From the NCBI RefSeq assembly GCF_943734655.1, contig NC_071355.1:94309449-94373448 (forward strand): DNA of 64,000 bases. The letters run 5' to 3'. This stretch comes from Sabethes cyaneus (taxonomy: Eukaryota > Arthropoda > Insecta > Diptera > Culicidae). The position numbers and the translations under genes were made by a program. A model generated the notes under the pieces. The model made no database searches and had not been told where the DNA came from. It was given only the letters and a program-made list of their open reading frames with translations. Numbering within the stretch: position 1 is the first letter of the stretch; each line of letters starts with the position of its first letter. This document shows, one piece after another, positions 56,701 through 64,000 of the stretch.

Positions 56701-58727
56701 GTGGGAAAAAATTAGTAATAGCAATTTTTCTTCGAAACAGAGATAGTTTATGATATGACTCATATCTCAAAAACGATATACATATAAACATTTTATTTTA
56801 AAACAATAAACAAAATTCGTTTTTCGTTTGCCCAGTCTTGGCCGCACTAAACGTGAGCACCACCATAAAAGAGAGAACCGAGAGCGGGATAAAAATGCTT
56901 CTCCAAACTATCAAGCAGTTTTGCCTTCTGTAAGTACCAAAAAGCAAACGACTCCCGCATGTCCTAGCCCCCTGGGAAGTGCTGGATGTCGTTCTCCCAA
57001 AAATGCAGTTGCTTCTGGTAGCAGCATTGGCGTAACATCGGGCAGCGGCAGTAACAATTCGAACAGCCTGTCCGCAACGGCCGATGAAGCCCTCTCCGGT
57101 TACAATAGCGGTGATGAACATATTGGTCAAAAAGACGCACAACTCAGTCCGGACGAATGGAAAAAACGCGACGAAGCATTTGCCAAAATAATGTCCGATC
57201 GCGGATTTATTCTTAAAGACATGGTTGAAGACGGCGCTTGCCTGTTTCGTGCCATTTCACTCCAAATTTATGGCGACCAAGATATGCATGAAGTCATCAG
57301 ACAGCAAACGATGGATTATATTGTAAGTAAGATTTTAATGTATCCACTATCGATATAACAGAATTTGTATCGTTTGTAATTTTAGTACCAAAATCGGGAA
57401 TATTTTGCACAATTCGTGACAGAAGATATAGACAATTACGTCTCCCGAAAAAGAGCGAACCACGTCCATGGTAACCATATAGAGATTCAAGCAATGTCTG
57501 AAATGTACAACCGCTCGGTCGAATTGTATTGCTACCAACTAGGTATAGATTTTCCATATATACTTTTTATGCATTGTATGTCTGATTATTCAATTATTTA
57601 TTGTAGAACCAATTAACATTTTCAATTCCGATCAAATTAACAACGGAAACGAACCATTGCGGTTGTCTTACCAGCGTTGCTCTCACTACAATGCTATTCT
57701 AGATCCTTACAAGGCATCGGTCGGAGTTGGCCTAGGTTTAGCAGGTTACCGACCAGACGAGCTAGATATTAAACAAGTAGCAGATGCTGTTCGGATGAGC
57801 GAAGAGTTGGAGATTGAGCAAACTATGTTTGAGGATAAATTGAAGACCACCGATTGGGAAGCCACCAACGAAGCTATAGAAGAACAGATAGCCAGAGAAT
57901 CCTACCTGCAATGGTGCCGTGACAATATGCGCAATAATCCCGGAAAAAATAGTAAAAGCACCAGCACTATCACATCAAGTGACGTGAGTGGCGGTGGAGG
58001 TTGCAGTACAGCGACTAGTCCAGAAAAATCACCAAAACACAATGTAGAAGCTGCGACAAGTTTTCCCGACACGCTATTACGTGAATTTCGCAAGTCAACA
58101 TCTCCATCACCATCGAATCTATCGTTTAACCAAGGAAGTTCATCTAGCTCGAAAAACAGTACACTTGACTTGGATTGCTCATTACCTGAAACGTCTTGTT
58201 CAGTTCCTTTTTACTTCAACAATTGTAATAGAAGAAAAAAACGAAACCTACACTCACCGTAAGTAGGCATGGTACTAAACATTTCAGCAGTTGCTCAAAT
58301 TATTTTCATGTTTACAGAGTGGACAAATCCAGTGCAGATATGCTTTCAAAAAAATCAAAACTAAGCGTTAGTAAAATGGTTGAGGGCGAGGCAGACAGCG
58401 GCGCAAGTACATCAGGTACGAAAAAGAACGAGAACATGCCCCGCACCGAGCCGGTTTCCGAGTTTTATCAATCTTTACTGGAATCTTCGTATACGGAAGA
58501 TGGTAGTGAGTGAATGTCAAGTGTTTGACAATTCCAATGCTTTTTGTCTGTTTTGTCATTATAATTTATTCTTTGCAGGTTTTGCGCAACTGAGCGAACG
58601 TGAAATGATACAAAAGGCCCTTGCAGAATCGGCAATGGATTTTGTAAAGCGAAGTGACCGGACAAAAGGGTCACAGGAAGACAAATATGGTACCACAGAT
58701 GAAGAATATGATTCCCCGTCGCCTTAA
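44749..58727 (+). CDS. OTUD5: OTUD5/DUBA, OTU-family deubiquitinase
   Basis: Cleaves ubiquitin chains; vertebrate OTUD5 acts on K48/K63 chains in innate signalling and development. Exons: 44749-44892, 44973-45055, 56836-57322, 57386-57542, 57607-58258, 58318-58505, 58579-58727, about 619 residues. The first two exons are placed by splice phase: exon 2 ends in phase 2 and exon 3 needs two bases, rebuilding RRSPHKNLGRTKREHHHK. The OTU triad is Asp208-Cys211 (EDGACLFRAIS) and His317 (SHYNAILDP). The 106-residue Cys-His spacing matches OTUD5. Ser167 in SGYNSGDEH corresponds to the activating phosphoserine of human OTUD5 (S177). Also seen: WEATNEAIEEQIARESYLQW and a C-terminal UIM-like helix (REMIQKALAESAMDF). 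The exon 6 donor is ambiguous (58502 or 58505). Intron 2 is 11.8 kb. Drosophila orthologue: Duba. Confidence 0.9.
45400..45512. repeat. Near-perfect 52-bp-arm palindrome with 9-nt loop
   Basis: The left arm 45400-45451 and right arm 45461-45512 pair with essentially one mismatch (tatcctgatt against tatactgatt); the loop is ctagaatgc. It could be a young foldback MITE or a source of hairpin RNA. Confidence 0.85.
46296..46822. mobile_element. Possible TIR element with 'ggggcaagatgggtca' ends
   Basis: The left end taaggtggggcaagatgggt and right end aatgacccacatcgtcctaa are imperfect inverted repeats, resembling the motif family at 79-2734. It is more diverged. A 71-codon frame inside has no domain. 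Confidence 0.5.
46905..47090 (+). mobile_element. Retroposon 3' fragment with ctttg tail, copy 1
   Basis: Contains ggctgttagagtcaataggg, ctctaacagctggctgcgaa and agatcaagtttcgctaacga, then an aggctttgctttgctttg tail. The same blocks recur at 47640-47850. Repeats with this (ctttg)n ending are, as I recall, common in culicine mosquitoes. Confidence 0.55.
47640..47850 (+). mobile_element. Retroposon 3' fragment with ctttg tail, copy 2
   Basis: Shares ctgttagagtcaataagatc, cgaagtctgtcgaataaaaa and agaaggttaagtttcgaaaa with the copy at 46905-47090, and ends ctacgctttgcc. Confidence 0.5.
48221..48349 (+). mobile_element. tRNA-derived SINE, copy 2
   Basis: Contains cgtagtggttagcattcacg, a B-box (gggttgaaatccc), cagaagtcatgaatgaccca and a taatctaacaaaaaaaaa tail. 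Same family as 14787-14901. Confidence 0.8.
48762..49674. mobile_element. TAGGGGCCATCCA TIR element with CCACGTGGACA motifs
   Basis: The ends taggggccatccacatacca and its inverse (tggtatctggatggccccct) run about 28 bp. Subterminal gtccacg motifs are repeated inside both ends. The flanks allow a TA duplication. No transposase is present. A smaller MITE (49318-49438) is nested within. Confidence 0.75.
49318..49438. mobile_element. GGCCCAGACACAAT-family MITE, complete small copy
   Basis: Left aaggtcctaacaccttgcat and right atgcattgtgtcgcggcctt are imperfect inverted ends. The interior tccatgg...ccgcaacg matches the split copy at 36192-36279. Confidence 0.65.
49961..50514. other. Unassigned intronic stretch
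   Basis: A short frame near 50338-50470 reads MGLKQYLKQYASTNEDEVDD and ends at a stop. It has no recognised domain and no splice context, so it is not called as a gene. Confidence 0.3.
50515..50847. mobile_element. hAT-like MITE with TAGAGATGG ends and ACCCGACCCG interior
   Basis: The ends tagagatgggcgggta and its inverse are flanked by a perfect 8-bp duplication, ccgtgtag (50507-50514 and 50848-50855). The interior is mostly acccgacccgaacccg motifs in both orientations, which gives several spurious Pro/Arg- or Gly-rich ORFs. Confidence 0.88.
51130..51670 (-). pseudogene. RTE-like LINE reverse-transcriptase fragment
   Basis: The minus strand reads VTLDGLKHGDGLSNLLFNSALENAFR (51420-51330), the QGD...LFN motif of RTE-like reverse transcriptases, with stops on both sides. 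Confidence 0.6.
52045..52970 (+). mobile_element. Tc1/mariner-family relic with 31-bp TIRs
   Basis: The ends acgggtgacaacaaaaattt and the inverse at 52940-52970 are flanked by TA (52043-52044, 52971-52972). Between them, frameshifted plus-strand frames carry transposase-like pieces: YVFWPDKASSYYVKKHN (catalytic Asp near 52545) and RPIEDFFGILSSLVYKNNW (acidic residue near 52657), about 37 codons apart. Stops and frameshifts make it inactive. The first catalytic Asp was not identified. Confidence 0.75.
53384..54797. mobile_element. TIR element with CTCCTAATTCTGCGCA motifs
   Basis: The left end carries three inward motifs (ttcctaataattctgcgcat, ttcctaattctgtgcattt, tcctaattctgcgcaccc, to 53458). 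The right end carries two inverted copies (tgcgcagaattaggagc, 54760-54795). The interior lacks a recognisable transposase. Ends built of repeated motifs resemble 79-2734 and 54886-56184. Confidence 0.65.
54886..56184. mobile_element. TIR element with GGGGCAAGTGGGACC motifs
   Basis: Inward motifs ccggggcaagtgggacct occur at 54886 and 55099, and inverse copies (ggtcccacttgccccgg, cccacttgccccg) at 55782, 56150 and 56166. No transposase frame is present. Exact ends and target duplication are not certain. Confidence 0.65.
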
Positions 58728-59307
58728 TTTAATGAAAGAGTAGCAATCTAGACAGACACAAGAATGAGTTTTTTCTATTTTCGGAAAATATTATCTTCTT
58801 GTAAAAGTAGAATACCTTGAGGCAACGCTATACGCTGGTTCATGTGTTGTTAATAGCTGAGCACAGTCTCAAATAATGTATGCTTTCTTCGGCACCTCGT
58901 AAGATACAGAGAAAGGGATACCATATTCTACTTCAGTGTAATGAGAAGCTCTTAGAGGTAACCTTTCATTTTTCATTTCTTTCACCTCGTGGTATCGAAA
59001 AGGTTTTTGTTTTGCAACATTAAGCTATGACAATTGATCTATTTCAATGATACGGCAGAATACCATTTTAGTGTATTGAATTTCTCTTCAAAATTTAAAC
59101 AGAATTTTGCTGAAGTTTATTTACTAACCATAAGTGATTTATTATACATTATGAATATATATATATGCTATTATCTAGAATAAAGATATTCATAAGTGTA
59201 GACGCTTTAGTTAGAGCGTGAGCTATGTGTTTGAAATAAAAATACCACAGAAATAAATATAAAATGAGGTTACATGTTATTTTGCTGTTCAAATATCACC
59301 AATTTTA
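58728..59307 (+). other. OTUD5 3' UTR and downstream flank
   Basis: AT-rich sequence after the stop codon. Candidate polyadenylation signals are aataaa motifs at about 59236 and 59253. No gene is seen. Confidence 0.5.
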
Positions 59308-59436
59308 TTTTTTTGATGGTTTATAGTCACTTTAACCAGCTTGGGTCATTCGTGACTTCTGCGGGGTTGGGATTTGAACCCGGGACCTCGGCGTGAGAGG
59401 CGTGAATGCTCACCACTACGCCGGGGCTGACCCCAC
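59308..59436 (-). mobile_element. tRNA-derived SINE, copy 3 (inverted)
   Basis: The reverse complement shows the tRNA-like head, a B-box (plus strand gggatttgaaccc), the gaagtcacgaatgacccaag block and an A-tail (plus strand T-run at 59308-59313). Same family as 14787-14901 and 48221-48349. Confidence 0.8.
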
Positions 59437-59689
59437 CAAATTTAACTTAGCAGAGGTAGTTTAAGTTCGCTCTAACAATAAATTTCTCAAAAGAGCAAAA
59501 AGACATAGAAATAGACACTTAGCTCTGAATTGATATTTTGTCAGATTATAAAAGCAAACGTTATATAAAGAGTCCCATTATAAGTCACACGCGACACGAT
59601 TTTGGTCTAAGTCCGCTGGTCCAGCAGAACAAAAGGGATGTAATCAAGTATCTCCACTGCCAACAATTACCCTTAGTTACTTACCTAGG

Positions 59690-60620
59690 TGACTTGCCGT
59701 CCTAAGACAAAGCCTGTTGAACAAAGTTTCTCCATGTAACTCGGTTGAGGGCTACCGCTCTTCAATTCCTCGGACACCGAGTATTCTCCGCCAGATCTCG
59801 CTCCACTTGGATAATATCCATGTCATCGGCAAAGCAGACGAATTGACTAGATTTGTTGAAGATCGTGCCCCGCGTGTTGATATCCGCTCGGTTCCATAAC
59901 AGCTTGTAGCGCTATGTTGAACAGTAGGCATGAAAGACCATCACCTTGACGAAGCCCTCTGTGTGATTCGAATGAACTTGACAATCCACCCGAAATCCGA
60001 ACACAGTACCATCCATCGTAGATTTAATCAGTTTGATGAGCTATCCTGGGGAAGCTGTTCGTCCATGATTTTCCATAGGTCTTTCCGGTCGATGGTATCA
60101 TATGCGACTTTAAAGTCAACGAGCACATGATGTGCGGGAACTCTGTATTCACGGACCTTTTGGAGGATTTGCCGCAGTGAACATATTTGATCCATTGTAG
60201 ACCGATCTTCGACGAAGCCGGCTTGATAAGGTCCCACTAATCTGTTCGCAATTGGTGATAGTCGGCGGAAAATGATTTGGGACAGCACTTTATAGGCGGC
60301 ATTGAGAACGGTGATCGCTCGATACTTCTCACAGTCCAACTTGTAGCCCTTTTTATAGATCGGGCAGATAACCCGATCTTTCCGCTCCTCCGGTAACTAT
60401 TCCGTGTTCCAAATTCTAACAATTAGCCGGTTCATACAAACGGTCAGGTTTTCTGGCCCCATTTTAATAAGCTCCGCTCCGATGTCCTGTTTCCCAGCTG
60501 GCTTGTTCTTTAGCTGCATGGTGGCCTCCTTAACTTCGTCTAGCGTTGGAACTGGTACCTCTTCCCCGTTTGTTGCGCCTTCGAACTCGCTCCGCCTGGG
60601 CACCATTCAGGCACATTCAG
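59690..60620 (-). pseudogene. RTE-like LINE reverse-transcriptase copy, minus strand
   Basis: Frames read TLDEVKEATMQLKNKPAGKQ (60560-60480), then YRAITVLNAAYKVLSQIIFR, GPYQAGFVEDRSTMDQICSL, LVDFKVAYDTIDRKDLWKIM (60325-60060) and a FADDMDIIQVERDLAENT-like block (59840-59770). Frameshifts separate them, so it is inactive. Confidence 0.75.
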
Positions 60621-61249
60621 GTGTTCGTCGAAATGCTGCTTCCTGCCAACAGTTACCCGCCATGGGTTTCACCTGTCGCTTGGGCAGGCTGTCGTCGCTG
60701 ACTGCGTCCAATGATAATAAAGACGTGCTTGATTATATTAGTAAGAAAACTGATACAACAAGCTATGCTATGCTCATGGCAACTACACCACGTGTAGTTC
60801 CCGAGCGCTTCGATTGCTTTTACTGTATGATACAGACGTGGTACCAATACGCTTGTACGATCTGCCTAACCTGTGCTTTATTATCATTGGACTGCGTCGC
60901 CATGAGCATATGGGTATGCCTCTTCTATTGGGTATCTCTGTTATACACTGTAATTTAACTAAAGTAATACAGGGAGCCGTGATATGCAGTTAGAATAAAC
61001 AATGCGATGTGTACCGTTCAACAGTCAAACTTAACCTGATTTAGTTATCTTATTCAGAACGCTGATCCAGCAGCCGTTTTGTCAGCGTTGTACGGCCCTA
61101 GGGTATTGACCACAGTTCTCCCCTTTATGTTCACTGGCGTAGCTAGGAATTTCTCCTGGATTTTTTTTTCATCATGTATAAAAACATTTATCTACTAGTA
61201 ACTAAACAAATAATGTTCCCATCATCAATATTTCATATTCCAGAGTCGT
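60621..61249. other. Unassigned spacer between LINE copies
   Basis: A plus-strand frame of 184 codons (60404-60958) is mostly antisense to the minus-strand LINE and has no domain of its own. Nothing else is recognised. Confidence 0.35.
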
Positions 61250-61862
61250 CGTGTCGATGTAAAGAGTAATACAAATGCTCCTTCGAAAAACTCTCAAACG
61301 CAAAACTTTTCAGTTTGCAGTTTTACGAGAAGGTGAACCAAACTAGTAAAGGCTACAACACACCGAAGCCTGACATGTGTATTGACGAGGGAGGGAATCT
61401 AATCATAAACGAGCGCGAGGTTGCCGACAGGGGAAACCAGTTCTTCGATGAACACCTTAATAGCGAATTTGCAGAAGAAGGCAGAACGGAAGTTAACCAT
61501 GGAAGATGGTAATGTTCCAGCACCTGATCTCCAAGAAGTCAAACGAAAAATCAGGTTGCTGAAGACCAAGAAAGCCGTTGGTAAGAACTGCCTACCAGCA
61601 GATCTTTATAAGCATGCCCGAGAAATGCTGACAACGGTTGTAGTTGGGTTATTTCCAAGAGTTAGAAAAGAAGCTACCGGAGGAATGGATGGAACGAGTG
61701 GTTTGTCCTATCTACAAAAAGGGCTGGTAAACGTCGCCCACAAAGTACTCTCTCAGATTCTGTTACAGCGGCTGTCACCAATATCACTAATAGCGATGGA
61801 CAGATTTTGTAGAAATATCGAGCATACTGCATACCCGCGCATCACATTTATTTATTTATTTA

Positions 61863-63309
61863 CTAGCTGACCCGACAAACATCGTATTGCCACAAATTAA
61901 ACTGTGTTGTATATAACATCGCGAATCTCGGATGACCTTTGTCACAATCTCGAGTTTTGCAAGTTTCTGTGGAGTTCATGGGTGGTTTAATATACAAATT
62001 TTCCATCCCCTCTTTCCGTAGCCTGATAAAATAAAACGGATAGCATTAAAATATTCGCCATGATTATATAACATTTCGCCGAATACCATTTTGCGGAACA
62101 CTACTTCACGGTTAACCATAACGCGGAATATAGAGTTTCGCGGATTACCATTTCGCGAAAAACCTTACGCGGGATGTACCATTTCATGGAAATCTTTTCG
62201 TGGAAAGTACTATTTCGCTGGGGCGATCCTCTCTTTACTCGCTGTCGCTCGTTCGGACCCAACTGAAGGAAAGTAATAGAGCCCAGTAGACCTAGGAAAA
62301 CAAATAATTCAGTGGCGATTTCTGCGGGGGGCGGCCCCTCCCAACAGTGGTCAGCGCTTCCGTCGGCGGGTCGCCGCTTGCCGGCAACACTCGCGGCCGT
62401 CTCGCCCTGAATGAGCCAGTGTTATTATAGATAGTTTTGTGGTCACTAACGTTTTATGGAAGAGTCTCGAATTTGTCGAGTTCGATTAGTTTTTGAGTTA
62501 CGAAAAAATTTCTGCTTTATTTGGATAGGGACTCTTATCCCCCTACCACAGAGGTGAGAGGTTCTAACCATCATGAAATAAATTCAAGACTCCAAAATTC
62601 CGCATATGCCAAATTTGGTTGCATTTGTTTGATTAGTTCTCGAGTTATGAAGAAATTTGCATTTCATTTGTATGGGAGTTTGCCTCTTAAAAGGGGGAGG
62701 GGTCATAATTCACCATAGAAAAAAGATCTGCCCTCTAAGAGCCCCACATACCAAATTTGGTTCCATTTCCTTGATTAGTTCTTAAGTTATGAGGAAATTT
62801 GTATTTTATTTGTATGGGAGCCCTCCAGCTCACTCCCTCCTAAACAGGGGAGGGGTTTTAATTCATAAAAAAAATCTTGCCTCCTAAAACCCCCACATGC
62901 CAAATTTGGTTCCATTTGCTCGATTAGTTCTCGAGATAAGAGGAAATTTGTATTTCATTTGTATGGAAGCCCCCCTCTTAAAAGGGAAAAGGGGTCATAA
63001 TTCCCTTTCTAAAGAAGGGAGAGTTCTCAATCCTCCATAGAAAAAAATTCTTGTCTCCAAAAACCTCCACATGTCAAATTTGGTTCCAATTGCTTGATTA
63101 GTGCGCTAGTTACGCAGAAATTTGTGTTTCATTTGTGTGGGAGCCCCCCTCTTACTGGGGAGGGGTCTCTAACTATCATAAGAACCTTCCCCGGCCTCAA
63201 AAAACCCTACAAGCAAATTTTCACGCTGATCGGTTCAGTAGTTTTCGATTCTATAACGAACATACCGACAGACAGACAGACAGACAGAAATCCATTTTAT
63301 AGATATAGA
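61863..63309 (+). mobile_element. Tandem-repeat-bearing element (TAGCTGACCCGACAAAC family), full copy
   Basis: Begins tagctgacccgacaaacatc and ends with a (gaca)n run and atccattttatagatataga. Internal units of about 110 bp (62460-63180) match those at 31620-32236. It includes a GC-rich block (62318-62410). No coding frame is present, so it is non-autonomous. The family may be retroposed, but I cannot name its partner. Confidence 0.7.
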
Positions 63310-63310
63310 T
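63255..63310. repeat. (GACA)n microsatellite and conserved 3' end
   Basis: Five or so cagacagacagacag units precede the terminal tatagatatagat. They form part of the element ending here. Confidence 0.75.
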
Positions 63311-64000
63311 TTTTAAGCAGCGTGCGATACAGTCTATCGATACCAGGTATGGCAGATAATGCTCGAACGCTCGAACACGGTTTTCCGAATAAACTGACGC
63401 AACTGGTAAGAGCTATATTGGATCGAGTGATGTGTTTTACGCGCATCTCGGGGACGGTTTATCCTGCATGTTGTTCAACATCGCTCTTGAGGGGATGATC
63501 ATACGAGCGGGCAGCGAAACGAGAGGTATGATTTTTACTAATTCCTAGGCTTTGCAGATGACTTTCGAATTATAACCAGGAACTTTGCAACGGCGGCGGC
63601 AATTTACGCCAGACTGAAAGTGGAATCTAGAAAGATTGGGCTAAAAATAAATGCGTCGATGACCAAATACATGAAAGGAAGAGGCTAAAAAAACAAACGC
63701 GTGCCTCCCACGGATGGCAACCAACAACTAGAAGTACTAGATGAGTTCTTGTATTTGGGATCGCTGATGACCATGAGCAACAATAATAAGGAGATTCACG
63801 GACATTCAAGCGGGAAATCGGGCCTACTTTGCCCTTCGCAAAACGCTACGATCAAGATGCACACGCCTCCATACGAAGCTGACGATGTACAAACCCCTTA
63901 TTAGACCAGTACTTCTTTATGGATTTGAAGCCGTGAGCGGTGAAGCCGTTTGATCGTGTTTATCACCATAATCTTCCTTGACCTTTTTGGCGACCTACGA

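Larger units (their letters stand above)
45056..56835 (+). other. 11.8-kb intron 2 of OTUD5, repeat-filled
   Basis: Bounded by gtgagt at 45056 and cgtttgcccag ending at 56835. It contains a hairpin, SINE-like repeats, LINE debris, a Tc1/mariner relic and several TIR elements listed separately. Stretches 45513-46295, 47060-47640, 47850-48220, 48350-48690, 50856-51130, 51670-52040, 52973-53383 and 56185-56835 show nothing I can assign. Confidence 0.7.
61250..63970 (+). pseudogene. RTE-like LINE copy, plus strand, split by a repeat element
   Basis: The left part (61310-61800) reads FYEKVNQTSKGYNTPKPDM, then in another frame PAPDLQEVKRKIRLLKTKKA and AHKVLSQILLQRLSPI. After the insertion at 61863-63309, the right part (63340-63800) reads LVRAILDRVMCF, LGFADDFRIITRNFATAAAI (FADD motif near 63553) and EVLDEFLYLGSLM. 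It is the same family as 59690-60620 in opposite orientation, and it continues to the right edge. Confidence 0.75.

Overview
This window looks like a piece of a mosquito nuclear genome (Culicidae, more likely the repeat-rich culicine side). The evidence is five intron-containing, single-copy insect housekeeping genes separated by long stretches of transposable elements: BEL/Pao, I-like, CR1/Jockey-like and RTE-like retroelements, tRNA-derived SINEs, and many terminal-inverted-repeat (TIR) elements with TA, TTA or 8-bp target duplications. The species cannot be named from the sequence alone. No prokaryotic features (operons, CRISPR, Shine-Dalgarno-led ORFs) are present.

Genes. (1) A minus-strand PTAR1/tempura gene (prenyltransferase alpha-subunit repeats). 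Exon 1 lies at 13155-13249 and exon 2 at 2816-3261; the rest lies off the left edge. Its 9.9-kb first intron is packed with mobile elements. (2) ISCA1, the mitochondrial A-type Fe-S assembly protein, on the plus strand (13752-15541). It is divergent from tempura across about 500 bp, a likely shared promoter. (3) p120 RasGAP (RASA1; Drosophila vap), complete in seven coding exons at 21148-24390. (4) UTP15, a WD40 subunit of the U3 snoRNP/t-UTP complex, in two exons at 29201-30863. (5) OTUD5/DUBA, an OTU deubiquitinase, in seven coding exons at 44749-58727, with an 11.8-kb second intron full of repeats.

Mobile elements, left to right. 79-2734 is a TIR element carrying 'ggggcaagatg' motifs. It is itself interrupted by a 1.3-kb minus-strand retroelement whose second copy lies at 9903-11178; both copies have long target duplications. 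5190-9060 is a minus-strand CR1/Jockey-like LINE with a 5'-truncated plus-strand LINE (6212-7607) nested inside it. 14321-15242 (ISCA1 intron 3) holds three foldback elements and a SINE. 15.9-19.6 kb is a nest of a LINE and TTA-flanked MITEs. 26.9-28.9 kb is a block of MITEs just upstream of UTP15. 31.0-36.2 kb holds a tandem-repeat element, a decayed BEL/Pao copy and more MITEs. 36280-44302 is a BEL/Pao LTR retrotransposon with an uninterrupted 2002-codon gag-pol frame; it sits inside a MITE and has another MITE in its 5' LTR. The OTUD5 intron holds SINEs, a Tc1/mariner relic, LINE pieces and several TIR elements. 59.7-64.0 kb is RTE-like LINE debris split by a second copy of the tandem-repeat element.

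The five genes form no pathway cluster. The main biological interest is how nested insertions have enlarged introns and promoters of otherwise ordinary genes, plus several non-autonomous element families whose boundaries can be read directly from their target duplications.
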